A stretch of 64,000 nt of DNA from Curtobacterium poinsettiae (lineage in GTDB: Bacteria; Actinomycetota; Actinomycetes; Actinomycetales; Microbacteriaceae): positions 2,108,001 to 2,172,000 of the forward strand of contig NZ_CP106879.1 in the NCBI RefSeq assembly GCF_025677645.1, written 5' to 3'. The notes beneath the pieces are model-generated. The model ran no database searches. It was not told the DNA's origin and saw nothing but the letters and a program-made list of their open reading frames with translations. The stretch's first letter is position 1. Every line of letters begins with the position of its first letter. Shown here piece by piece: positions 10,943 through 18,728 of the stretch. The translations under genes and the position numbers were made by a program.

Positions 10943-11890
10943 TCAACCCGGCAGCGGCCCCTCGAGCAGGTGGGCGGCGGAGCGCACCGCGTCGAGCGCC
11001 GCACGGACGCTCGGCACACGGTCGGCACCACGCGCGACGACGACCTCGACACGCCGGGCGAGCTCGTCGTCCACGGGGTCGATCGCGACACCGGCGGGGA
11101 TGACCGTCGTCGCGAGTGCCAGCCGGGGGAGCAGCGCCACCCCGAGCCCGGCGGCGACGAGCCCCACCACCGCGGCCGCGTTGTCCGTCTCCAGCACGAT
11201 GTCCGGCGTGAACCCCGCGCTCGCGCACGACGCGAGCAGGTGCCCACGGCAACGCGGGCAGCCCCCGATCCACCGTGCGTCGTGGTGGGACGCGAGGTCC
11301 ACGACGGTGGAGCCGGCGGGGCGGAGTCGCTCAGCGCCTCCTGGCTCGACCGGCGTCACCAGCGCGAGCGGGTCGCGACCGAGTGCCCGGGTGACGAGGC
11401 CCGGGTCCGGGGTGGTCCCGACCTCGTCGCCGACGTAGGTGAAGGTCAGGGCGACGTCGACCTCGCCGCCGCGCAGCAGGTCGAGTGCCTCGGGCGGCTC
11501 CACCTCGACGTACGAGGTCGTCACACCGGGCGCCGTCGCAGCGAGCCGCGCGAGCACCGCGGGCACGAGGGCGGAGGACGCGCTCGGGAACCCGGCGAGT
11601 CGCACCCGGCCCCGGCTGAGTCCGCCCACGGCGTCGAGGTCCTCGCGCGCCGCGGTCAGTGCGGCCTGCACGTGCAGGGCGTGGTCGGCGAGCACCTGCC
11701 CCGCGTGCGTCAGGGTCGCGCCCCGTCCGCCGCGCAGGACCAGTGCGTGCCCGAGACGCTGTTCGGCCCGGGCCACGAGCTGGCTGACGGCCGGCTGGCT
11801 CGACCCGAGTGCGGCGGCGGCGCGGGTGATCGACCCACCGTCGGCCACGGCGCGCAGGACCCGGAGCAACTGGGGATCGATCTCGTCCAT
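10943..11890 (-). CDS. LysR family transcriptional regulator
   Basis: A 315-residue regulator with an N-terminal winged helix-turn-helix (LLRVLRAVADGGSITRAAAALGSSQPAVSQLVARAEQRLG, about 7-47) and a periplasmic-binding-like effector domain containing a short CPRCRGH cysteine pair (about residue 220). The ATG at 11890 lies exactly 6 nt after a TAACAT -10 box, so I prefer it to the GTG at 11893. It is divergent from the class V aminotransferase with a shared 70-bp control region holding a CACACC-N11-GGTGTG operator, and probably controls that gene. Confidence 0.92.
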   Translation of the reverse strand: MDEIDPQLLRVLRAVADGGSITRAAAALGSSQPAVSQLVARAEQRLGHALVLRGGRGATLTHAGQVLADHALHVQAALTAAREDLDAVGGLSRGRVRLAGFPSASSALVPAVLARLAATAPGVTTSYVEVEPPEALDLLRGGEVDVALTFTYVGDEVGTTPDPGLVTRALGRDPLALVTPVEPGGAERLRPAGSTVVDLASHHDARWIGGCPRCRGHLLASCASAGFTPDIVLETDNAAAVVGLVAAGLGVALLPRLALATTVIPAGVAIDPVDDELARRVEVVVARGADRVPSVRAALDAVRSAAHLLEGPLPG

Positions 11891-11909
11891 CACCTGATGT
11901 TATCGGTGG

Positions 11910-11932
11910 CACACCGGATCGGCTCTGGTGTG
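11910..11932. promoter_or_regulatory. LysR-type operator CACACC-N11-GGTGTG
   Basis: A perfect 6-bp inverted repeat with 11-nt spacer lies midway between the divergent regulator and aminotransferase genes. The spacing fits the T-N11-A boxes of LysR-type regulators. It lies next to the -10 box of the regulator gene (TAACAT on the minus strand) and overlaps a possible TGTGAT -10 for the aminotransferase. Confidence 0.6.
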
Positions 11933-11960
11933 ATGGGACGGGAACGGGGACGCTGTCCGC

Positions 11961-13016
11961 ATGGACTCCTTCCCCGCTGGCCACGGCTACCTGGCTGCGT
12001 GCACCGCGGGCCTGCCGACCCACGGCACCCTGGCCGCCCAGCGCGCCGACCTCGACGCGTGGTCGCTCGCCGAGACGTCGCCCGCCCGGTACGGCGTGCT
12101 GGTCGAGCAGGGGCGTGCGCTCTTCGCCGCACTGGTCGGCGTCCCCACGGAGCGCGTCGCGACCGGTTCGCAGACCTCGGTGATGGCCGCGGTCGTCGCC
12201 GACGCGCTGCCGGACGGCGCCGAGGTGGTCGTCCCCGACGGGGACTTCAGCTCGGTCGTCTTCCCGTTCCTCGCGCAGGCACACCGGGGCGTGCGGGTTC
12301 GGAGTGTCCCGCTCGAGCGGCTCGCTGCCTCGGTCGGGCCCGACACCGCCCTCGTCGCGTGGTCCGCGGTGCAGTCCGCCACCGGCGTCGTCACCGACCC
12401 CGACCCGGTCGTGGCCGCCGCCCGGCGCGTCGGCGCACTGACCCTCTGCGACCTCACGCAGGCCGCCGGCGTCCTGCCCGTCGACGCCGCACCGTTCGAC
12501 GTGACGCTCACGCACACCTACAAGTGGCTCTGCGCTCCGCGCGGCGTCGCCTTCATGACGCTCTCCGACACCGCCCTCGGTCGACTCCGGCCGGTGCAGG
12601 CCGGCTGGTACGCGGGAGCGGACGTCTGGTCGTCCTGCTACGGCCCCGCGATGCACCTGGCCGACGACGCGCGTCGCTTCGACGTCTCGCCGGCCTGGCA
12701 GGCGTGGCCCGGTGCCGTGGCCGCGCTCGAGCACGCCGTCGCGCTCGATCAGCAGGCGGTCTGGAGGCACGCCACCGGTCTCGCAGATCGGCTGTGCGAC
12801 GCCCTCGGGTCGCCTCGGCTGGGCGACGGGCAGGCGATCGTGACGTTCGCGGACCCCGACGGGTCGGCGCTCTGGGCGCTCACCGCCGCGGGGCTCACCG
12901 CCTCGGGGCGTGCCGGTCGGCTGCGCATCGCGTTCCACCTGTGGAACGACGAGTCCGACGTGACCGACGTCGTGGCCGCGCTGGGCGGGGTGGGGCCGGG
13001 CACGTCCGGGAGGTGA
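11961..13016 (+). CDS. Class V aminotransferase-fold PLP enzyme
   Basis: A 351-residue PLP-dependent protein of the cysteine desulfurase/selenocysteine lyase superfamily. K188 in LTHTYKWLCAPRG is the likely PLP lysine and D164 in LCDLTQAAGVLPVD the Asp that pairs with the PLP nitrogen. It begins with a short GYLAACTAGLPTHG motif typical of this branch. Substrate is unknown: aminotransferase, lyase or desulfurase activity are all possible. No Cys is seen in a desulfurase-like loop. Divergent from the LysR gene, which probably regulates it. Confidence 0.85.
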   Translation: MDSFPAGHGYLAACTAGLPTHGTLAAQRADLDAWSLAETSPARYGVLVEQGRALFAALVGVPTERVATGSQTSVMAAVVADALPDGAEVVVPDGDFSSVVFPFLAQAHRGVRVRSVPLERLAASVGPDTALVAWSAVQSATGVVTDPDPVVAAARRVGALTLCDLTQAAGVLPVDAAPFDVTLTHTYKWLCAPRGVAFMTLSDTALGRLRPVQAGWYAGADVWSSCYGPAMHLADDARRFDVSPAWQAWPGAVAALEHAVALDQQAVWRHATGLADRLCDALGSPRLGDGQAIVTFADPDGSALWALTAAGLTASGRAGRLRIAFHLWNDESDVTDVVAALGGVGPGTSGR

Positions 13017-13123
13017 GCGCGGACGGCGGACCCGGAGCGGGCCTCCCGGGCCAGGATCGCCGGTAGTCTTGCCCGGACCGTTTCCGCACCGAGCACCCAG
13101 CTCGGCGACCTCTGGAGCACCCT

Positions 13124-14509
13124 TTGGCACAGCCCTCCCGTCTCGACAGCGTCATCGCCCTGGCCAAGCGCCGCGGCTTCGTCTTCCAGTCGGGTGAGAT
13201 CTACGGAGGCTCCCGCTCCGCGTGGGACTACGGGCCCCTCGGTGTGGAGCTCAAGGAGAACATCAAGCGCCAGTGGTGGCAGCGGTTCGTGCGCGGACGC
13301 GGGGACATGGTCGGCCTCGACTCCGCGGTGATCCTGCCCCGCAAGGTGTGGGAGGCCTCCGGCCACGTCGCGACCTTCACCGACCCGCTGGTGGAGTGCC
13401 TGCACTGCCACCACCGGTTCCGCGAGGACCACCTGCTCGAGGCGTTCGAGGCGAAGAAGGGCCGCGCCCCCGAGGGCGGCATGGCCGAGGTCGCCTGCCC
13501 GAACTGCGGCACCCGCGGTGAGTGGACCGAGCCCCGCGAGTTCTCCGGCATGCTCAAGACGTACCTCGGCCCGGTCGAGTCGGAAGAGGGCCTGAACTTC
13601 CTGCGCCCCGAGACGGCGCAGGGCATCTTCGTCGACTTCGCCCAGGTCGTGACGACCAGCCGCATGAAGCCCCCGTTCGGCATCGGTCAGGTCGGCAAGG
13701 CGTTCCGCAACGAGATCACGCCCGGCAACTTCATCTTCCGCACCCGCGAGTTCGAGCAGATGGAGATCGAGTACTTCGTGCCGCCGGCCTCGGCCGAGGA
13801 GCACTACGAGCAGTGGATCGCCGACTCGGTCGCGTTCTACACCGACCTCGGGATCGACCCCGAGAACCTGCGTCGCTTCGACGTGCCGGACGGTGAGCGG
13901 GCGCACTACTCCGACGCCACCGCCGACATCGAGTACCGCTTCGGCTTCACCGGCTCGGAGTGGGGCGAGCTGATGGGCGTCGCGAACCGCACCGACTTCG
14001 ACCTGAACAACCACATCGAGGCGTCCGGCCAGGACCTCCGGTTCTTCGACCAGGCGGCCAACGAGAAGTACGTGCCGTACGTGATCGAGCCGTCGTTCGG
14101 GCTGACCCGAGCACTCATGGCGTTCCTGCTCGACTCGTACCACGAGGACGAGGCCCCCAACGCGAAGGGCGGCGTCGACAAGCGCACCGTCCTGCGCCTC
14201 GACCCGCGTCTGGCCCCGGTGAAGGCCGCCGTCCTGCCGCTGTCGCGCAACGAGCAGCTCTCGCCGGTCGCCCGCGGCCTGGCCGACGACCTGCGCAAGA
14301 ACTGGAACGTGGACTTCGACGACGCCGGCGCCATCGGCCGTCGCTACCGTCGCCACGACGAGATCGGCACGCCGTTCTGCATCACGGTCGACTTCGACAC
14401 GCTCGAGGACAAGGCCGTCACGGTGCGCGAGCGCGACACCATGGGCCAGGAGCGCGTCTCGCTCGACCAGCTGCAGGGGTACCTGGCGCAGCGGTTGCTC
14501 GGCGCGTAG
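13124..14509 (+). CDS. glyS: Glycyl-tRNA synthetase (homodimeric type)
   Basis: A 461-residue class II synthetase of the alpha2 type. It shows the N-terminal signature [22 protein letters not shown], a zinc-ribbon-like insert (CLHCHHRF near 86-93 and [10 protein letters not shown] near 125), [13 protein letters not shown] (motif 2 region), [12 protein letters not shown] and the C-terminal anticodon-binding domain. It charges tRNA-Gly. TTG start, supported by GGAG 6 nt upstream and a TAGTCT -10 box at 13064; the next in-frame candidates would cut into the conserved N terminus. Confidence 0.96.
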   Translation: MAQPSRLDSVIALAKRRGFVFQSGEIYGGSRSAWDYGPLGVELKENIKRQWWQRFVRGRGDMVGLDSAVILPRKVWEASGHVATFTDPLVECLHCHHRFREDHLLEAFEAKKGRAPEGGMAEVACPNCGTRGEWTEPREFSGMLKTYLGPVESEEGLNFLRPETAQGIFVDFAQVVTTSRMKPPFGIGQVGKAFRNEITPGNFIFRTREFEQMEIEYFVPPASAEEHYEQWIADSVAFYTDLGIDPENLRRFDVPDGERAHYSDATADIEYRFGFTGSEWGELMGVANRTDFDLNNHIEASGQDLRFFDQAANEKYVPYVIEPSFGLTRALMAFLLDSYHEDEAPNAKGGVDKRTVLRLDPRLAPVKAAVLPLSRNEQLSPVARGLADDLRKNWNVDFDDAGAIGRRYRRHDEIGTPFCITVDFDTLEDKAVTVRERDTMGQERVSLDQLQGYLAQRLLGA

Positions 14510-14529
14510 GGGCCGCGCGGCTCCGCAAG

Positions 14530-14589
14530 ACACCGGTGTTCGTGCGTCGCACACCCGCAATCGGGTGTTCGACCTGCGAACACCGGTGT
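14530..14589. repeat. Compound palindrome after glyS
   Basis: ACACCGGTGTTCG (14530-14542) is repeated inverted at 14577-14589; each copy is itself nearly palindromic (GAACACCGGTGTTC at 14578). Inside lies ACACCCG-caat-CGGGTGT (14551-14568). It begins 20 nt after the glyS stop. Terminator-like, but the repeated ACACCGGTGTTC unit could also be a protein site upstream of the next gene. Confidence 0.6.
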
Positions 14590-14639
14590 TCTGCTGCCAG
14601 CGACGGGAATGCGCGCCGCACGAGCGCGTTGGGGTCAGC

Positions 14640-15374
14640 ATGAACGACTCCGTGAAGGTCGATGTCTGGTCGGACATCGCCTGCCCCTGGTGCTACATCG
14701 GCAAGCGCAAGTTCGAGGCCGGCGTCGCCGCGTTCGGCGCCTCGAGCGAGGGCCGCCCCGTCGAGGTCGAGTACCACTCCTTCGAGCTGAGCCCGGACAC
14801 CCCTGTCGACTTCGAGGGCACCGAGGCCGAGTTCCTCTCCGGCCACAAGGGCATGCCCGTCGACCAGGCCCAGCAGATGCTCGACCAGGTCACCGCCATC
14901 GCCGCGGGCGTCGGCCTCCGGTACGACTTCGAGGCGATGCACCACACCAACACGGTGAAGGCCCACCAGGTCATCCACCTCGCCAAGCAGCACGGCAAGC
15001 AGCTCGAGATGGTCGAGCGCCTGTTCACCGCCTACTTCGAGCGGGGCGAGCACGTCGGACAGGAGTCCTCGCTCGCCGACCTGGCGGCGGAGATCGGCCT
15101 CGATCGCGACGAGGTCCTCAGCACCCTGCGCGACGACTCGCAGCTCGCGGCCGTCCGCGCCGACCAGGCCCAGGCGCAGGCCTACGGGATCAACGGCGTG
15201 CCGTTCTTCGTCATCGACGGCAAGTACGGCGTCTCCGGCGCGCAGGACCCGTCGGCCTTCGAGCAGGTCCTGTCGCAGGTCGTCGCGCTCCGCGAGACGA
15301 CGCCCGACGAGGTCGCGGCCGCGACCGAGCGCGCCGCGGACGACGCGAGCGCGGACGTGGCGGCGACCCGATGA
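14640..15374 (+). CDS. DsbA family oxidoreductase, FrnE-like
   Basis: A 244-residue thioredoxin-fold protein. The active site CPWC (15-18) sits in VWSDIACPWCYIGKRKFE, and the late NGVPFFVIDGKYGVSGAQ stretch with the cis-Pro is the family signature. There is no signal peptide, so it acts in the cytoplasm as a disulfide oxidoreductase or isomerase; FrnE relatives are linked to oxidative stress survival. ATG at 14640 chosen because the conserved fold starts there. The C-terminal 30 residues are Ala/Asp-rich. Confidence 0.9.
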   Translation: MNDSVKVDVWSDIACPWCYIGKRKFEAGVAAFGASSEGRPVEVEYHSFELSPDTPVDFEGTEAEFLSGHKGMPVDQAQQMLDQVTAIAAGVGLRYDFEAMHHTNTVKAHQVIHLAKQHGKQLEMVERLFTAYFERGEHVGQESSLADLAAEIGLDRDEVLSTLRDDSQLAAVRADQAQAQAYGINGVPFFVIDGKYGVSGAQDPSAFEQVLSQVVALRETTPDEVAAATERAADDASADVAATR

Positions 15375-15589
15375 CCGGCGCGACGATCAGCGACCAGGGC
15401 GCGGTGCGCCTCCAGGCCGTGACGTCGGTACCGTCCGTCCCGGACGCGCTCACCGGCCTGGAGGCCCGCCCCGCGCTGCTGACGCTCGTCACGCCCGGCG
15501 GCGCGCCGGTGTGCGAGGGCGATGCGTGCCTGATCGACGCCGGCGCGTTCGCCGGCTCCGAGGGGGACTGGACCGAGGTGCCGGACTGA
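15371..15589 (+). CDS. Small hypothetical protein, 72 residues
   Basis: ATG overlaps the stop of the FrnE-like gene by 4 nt, and the 72-codon frame ends in the acidic tail GDWTEVPD. I do not recognise it. It has two Cys in CEGDAC (about residues 51-56), no membrane segment and no charge bias. The overlap and codon use like its neighbours favour a real gene translated by coupling. A partner of the oxidoreductase via the CxxxxC pair is only a guess. Confidence 0.55.
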   Translation: MTGATISDQGAVRLQAVTSVPSVPDALTGLEARPALLTLVTPGGAPVCEGDACLIDAGAFAGSEGDWTEVPD

Positions 15590-15613
15590 CGTCCGTCGTC
15601 TGGTCGGGACGCT

Positions 15614-15673
15614 GCGCCCCCGTGCGGTCGTCGCGCCGCGACTCTGCGGGGCGCGACAGCTGCGCGGGGGCGC
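15614..15673. terminator. Bidirectional hairpin between convergent genes
   Basis: GCGCCCCCG (15614-15622) pairs with CGGGGGCGC (15665-15673), and inside it TCGCGCC (15631-15637) pairs with GGCGCGA (15650-15656). It separates the 72-residue gene from the YbaK gene, which converge here. Confidence 0.65.
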
Positions 15674-15696
15674 GATCCGTCCGTCGCCGGAACCGA

Positions 15697-16182
15697 TCAG
15701 CCGCGCTGCGGTTCCTCGTCGGTGATGTCGGCGACGGTCGCGCCGTAGGCGGCGACGAGCGCGTCGGCGTCGACGAAGGCGCTCGCGCCGTGCCGTCCGG
15801 CACCGAGCGCGACGCGACGGCCGAGGATGCGCTCGTCGGCGTAGACCGGCAGCGCACCCGTGGCACCGATCGGCGTGATGGTGCCGCGCTCGTAGCCGGA
15901 CGCCTCGAGCGCGGTGGCGGCGTCGGGCATCGAGAGCTTGTTGACGCCGACGACCGTGCGGAGCTTCTTCCAGGCGATGCTGCGGCCGCCGGGCACCAGG
16001 GCGAGCAGGAACCCGCCGTCGTGGCGCTTCACCACCAGGGTCTTGACGATGTCGCCGGGCTCGATGCCGAGCAGGCCGGCTGCCTCGTGCAGGGAGTCCG
16101 CGGCCGGGCGCTCGACCACTTCGACCGGCAGGCCACGGGCCTGGGCGTCGGCGTCGAACCGGGTGCTGGCGTCGGTCGTCAT
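15697..16182 (-). CDS. YbaK/EbsC-type aminoacyl-tRNA deacylase
   Basis: A 161-residue YbaK-like domain protein that covers nearly its whole length: the conserved IVKTLVVKRHDGGFLLALVPGG with the catalytic-pocket Lys, and GYERGTITPIGATGALPVYAD, the GxxxGxxxPxG loop of the family. Relatives remove wrongly attached amino acids from tRNA-Pro or tRNA-Cys. ATG at 16182 lies 7 nt after TAGCGT (minus strand, 16195-16190), so the mRNA is probably leaderless; the frame is open 8 codons further upstream but without support. Confidence 0.9.
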   Translation of the reverse strand: MTTDASTRFDADAQARGLPVEVVERPAADSLHEAAGLLGIEPGDIVKTLVVKRHDGGFLLALVPGGRSIAWKKLRTVVGVNKLSMPDAATALEASGYERGTITPIGATGALPVYADERILGRRVALGAGRHGASAFVDADALVAAYGATVADITDEEPQRG

Positions 16183-16229
16183 GTGGAGAACGCTACCGGT
16201 GCGCACCGACGTGGGAAGATGGGACAGGT

Positions 16230-17396
16230 ATGACGATCACACAAGCACCCGCCTCGCGAGTCGGCGGCCCCCTGCGCATCGGCCCGATCGAGGTCGACGT
16301 GCCCGTCGTGCTCGCGCCGATGGCCGGGATCACGAACATGGCGTACCGGCGGCTGTGCCGCGAGTACGGCGCCGGACTCTACGTGTGCGAGATGATCACC
16401 TCGCGTGCGCTGGTCGAACGGACCCCCGTGTCGATGCAGCTCATCCAGCACCACGAATCCGAGACCCCGCGGTCGATCCAGCTGTACGGCGTCGAGCCGA
16501 ACACCGTGGCCGAGGCCGCGTCGATCCTGGTGGGCGAGGACCGTGCCGACCACATCGACCTGAACTTCGGGTGCCCGGTGCCCAAGGTCACCCGCAAGGG
16601 CGGCGGTGCTGCGCTGCCCTGGAAGCTCGACCTGTTCCGCGAACTCGTCACCAAGACCGTGCGCGCCGCCGGCGACGTCCCCGTCACGGTGAAGATGCGC
16701 AAGGGGATCGACGAGGACCACCTGACCTACCTCGACGCCGCCCGCATCGCGCGGGACGCCGGTGTCGCCGCGGTGTCACTGCACGCCCGCACCGCGAACG
16801 AGCACTACTCCGGGCAGGCCGACTGGTCCGCGATCGCCGCGCTGAAGGAGACCGTCACCGACATCCCGATCCTCGGCAACGGCGACATCTGGTCGGCTGC
16901 CGACGCGCTCCGGATGATCGACGAGACCGGTGCTGACGGCGTGGTCGTCGGCCGTGGCTGCCTCGGCCGGCCGTGGTTGTTCGGCGACCTGGCCGCGGCG
17001 TTCCGCGGCGAGGGCCTGCGGTACATGCCGTCCCTCGGCGAGGTCGCCGACGGGTTCCGCCGGCACGCCGAGCTGCTCGTCGAGTTCTTCGGGTCCGAGG
17101 AGCACGGCTGCCGCGACATCCGCAAGCACGTGGCCTGGTACTTCAAGGGGTACCCGATCGGCAGCGACGTCCGGGCCGGCCTGGCGATGGCGTCGAGCCT
17201 GCAGGAGATCGACGACTTCCTCGGCCAGCTCGACCAGGACGCACCGTACCCGGGTGCCGACGCAGAGGGGCCGCGCGGTCGTGCCGGGCACCCGAAGCGC
17301 ACCGCCCTGCCCGACCGCTGGCTCGAGAGCCGTGACGTCGACTCCGAGTTCCGCAAGGTCCTGGCCGCCGCCGAGCTGCACCACAGCGGCGGATGA
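16230..17396 (+). CDS. dusB: tRNA-dihydrouridine synthase
   Basis: A 388-residue FMN enzyme of the DusB group that reduces uridines in tRNA D-loops with NADPH. Motifs: LAPMAGITNMAYRRL at the N terminus, LNFGCPVPKVTRKGGGAALPW with the catalytic acid Cys115, HARTANEHYSGQADW, and the FMN phosphate loop GNGDIWSAADA / GVVVGRGCLGRPW. Its stop overlaps dgt by 4 nt (ATGA), a pairing common in actinobacteria. Confidence 0.95.
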   Translation: MTITQAPASRVGGPLRIGPIEVDVPVVLAPMAGITNMAYRRLCREYGAGLYVCEMITSRALVERTPVSMQLIQHHESETPRSIQLYGVEPNTVAEAASILVGEDRADHIDLNFGCPVPKVTRKGGGAALPWKLDLFRELVTKTVRAAGDVPVTVKMRKGIDEDHLTYLDAARIARDAGVAAVSLHARTANEHYSGQADWSAIAALKETVTDIPILGNGDIWSAADALRMIDETGADGVVVGRGCLGRPWLFGDLAAAFRGEGLRYMPSLGEVADGFRRHAELLVEFFGSEEHGCRDIRKHVAWYFKGYPIGSDVRAGLAMASSLQEIDDFLGQLDQDAPYPGADAEGPRGRAGHPKRTALPDRWLESRDVDSEFRKVLAAAELHHSGG

Positions 17397-18688
17397 GCGC
17401 CACCGCCTCGTACGGCCCGGCCGACGCGGAGCGCTGGCTCCCCGAAGAGCACGGCAACCGCCGCTCGGACTTCGCCCGTGACCGCGCCCGACTGCTGCAC
17501 TCCAGTGCGCTCCGGCGTCTGGCCGCCAAGACCCAGGTGCTCAGCCCGACGGCGGGGCTCGACTTCGCCCGCAACCGGCTGACCCACTCGCTCGAGGTCG
17601 CGCAGGTCGGCCGCGAGCTCGCCGACTCGCTCGGACTCGACCCCGACGTGGTCGACACGGCGTGCCTGGCGCACGACATCGGGCACCCGCCGTTCGGGCA
17701 CAACGGCGAGACCGCCGTGAACGCCTGGGCCACCGGCATCGGTGGCTTCGAGGGCAACGCGCAGACGCTCCGGCTGCTGACGCGGCTCGAGCCGAAGGTC
17801 TACGGCGTCCGGCCCGGCGCCGACGTGGACCGTCCGTTCGGGCTCAACCTGACCCGTGCGTCGTTGGACGCCAGCTGCAAGTACCCTTGGCCGGCTGCGC
17901 AAGGGGTGTCGGAGTCGTCGTCCGGGCGCACCAAGTTCGGCTTCTACGACGACGACCACGACGCCTTCGAGTGGCTCCGTGCCGGCGCGCCGCGCCGCCA
18001 GCGGTGCATCGAGGCGCAGGTGATGGACCTCGCCGACGACATCGCGTACTCGGTGCACGACTTCGAGGACGCCGTCGTCGCCGGGTTCATCGACGTCGCG
18101 GCCCTGGGCGACCGGGTCGGTGAGAACGACATCGTGACCGCCATGCACGCCTGGGTCGGCGACGACCTGAGCCGCGACGAGTTGCTCGAGGCGTTCGACC
18201 GCCTGCGCGCGCTGCCGCTCTGGATGACCGCGTACGACGGCTCTCGCCGAGACGCCGCACGCCTGAAGAACCTGACGTCGCAGCTGATCGGACGCTTCGC
18301 GCGCACCGCCACGACGGCCACCCGCGAGTCGTACGCCTCGGGGTCGCTCGTGCGGTTCGCCGCGTCGGTCGTCACCCCGCCCGAGATCATCGGCGAGATC
18401 GCGGTGCTCAAGGGCATCGTCGCGGCCTTCGTGATGACCCAGGGCGACCGTCAGCCCGTGTACGAGGACCAGCGCCGCGTGCTGACCGAACTGCTCGACG
18501 CGTTGGCGGCCACCGGGCCGTCCGACCTCGAGCCGGGCTTCGCCGCCGACTGGCACGCCGCTGACGACGACGCCGGCCGTCTGCGTGCCGTCGTCGACCA
18601 GGTCGCGAGCCTGACCGACCAGGGTGCACTCGCGTGGCACCGACGTCTGGTGGTGGGTGACCGTGACCCGGTCCACATCGCCGTCTGA
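17393..18688 (+). CDS. dgt: dNTP triphosphohydrolase (Dgt family)
   Basis: A 431-residue HD-domain enzyme that cleaves dNTPs to deoxynucleosides and triphosphate. HD-domain ligands are visible in RLTHSLEVAQVGREL (first His), CLAHDIGHPPFGHNGE (His-Asp pair and the two following His) and DLADDIAYSVHDFED (last Asp). The N-terminal RSDFARDRARLLHSSALRRLAAKTQV is the actinobacterial-type lead-in. It follows dusB by a 4-nt overlap and precedes dnaG, consistent with a role in nucleotide pool control near replication genes. Confidence 0.94.
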   Translation: MSATASYGPADAERWLPEEHGNRRSDFARDRARLLHSSALRRLAAKTQVLSPTAGLDFARNRLTHSLEVAQVGRELADSLGLDPDVVDTACLAHDIGHPPFGHNGETAVNAWATGIGGFEGNAQTLRLLTRLEPKVYGVRPGADVDRPFGLNLTRASLDASCKYPWPAAQGVSESSSGRTKFGFYDDDHDAFEWLRAGAPRRQRCIEAQVMDLADDIAYSVHDFEDAVVAGFIDVAALGDRVGENDIVTAMHAWVGDDLSRDELLEAFDRLRALPLWMTAYDGSRRDAARLKNLTSQLIGRFARTATTATRESYASGSLVRFAASVVTPPEIIGEIAVLKGIVAAFVMTQGDRQPVYEDQRRVLTELLDALAATGPSDLEPGFAADWHAADDDAGRLRAVVDQVASLTDQGALAWHRRLVVGDRDPVHIAV

Positions 18689-18716
18689 CCGGTCCGCCGA
18701 CGTCGGTCCCACGAAC

Positions 18717-18722
18717 TAGGAT
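18717..18722 (+). promoter_or_regulatory. -10 box for a leaderless dnaG mRNA
   Basis: TAGGAT is followed by 6 nt and the dnaG GTG, the spacing of a leaderless transcript. No convincing -35. It lies in the 40-nt gap after dgt, so dnaG may also be read from the dgt mRNA. Confidence 0.45.
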
Positions 18723-18728
18723 CGAGGG

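Noticed and set aside
13017..13123. T-box riboswitch before glyS
   Set aside because: Only 107 nt are available, and neither a specifier loop nor the T-box sequence is present; a TAGTCT -10 box lies within it.
12749..14677. 642-codon minus-strand frame opposite glyS
   Set aside because: Shadow of glyS with no recognisable motif.
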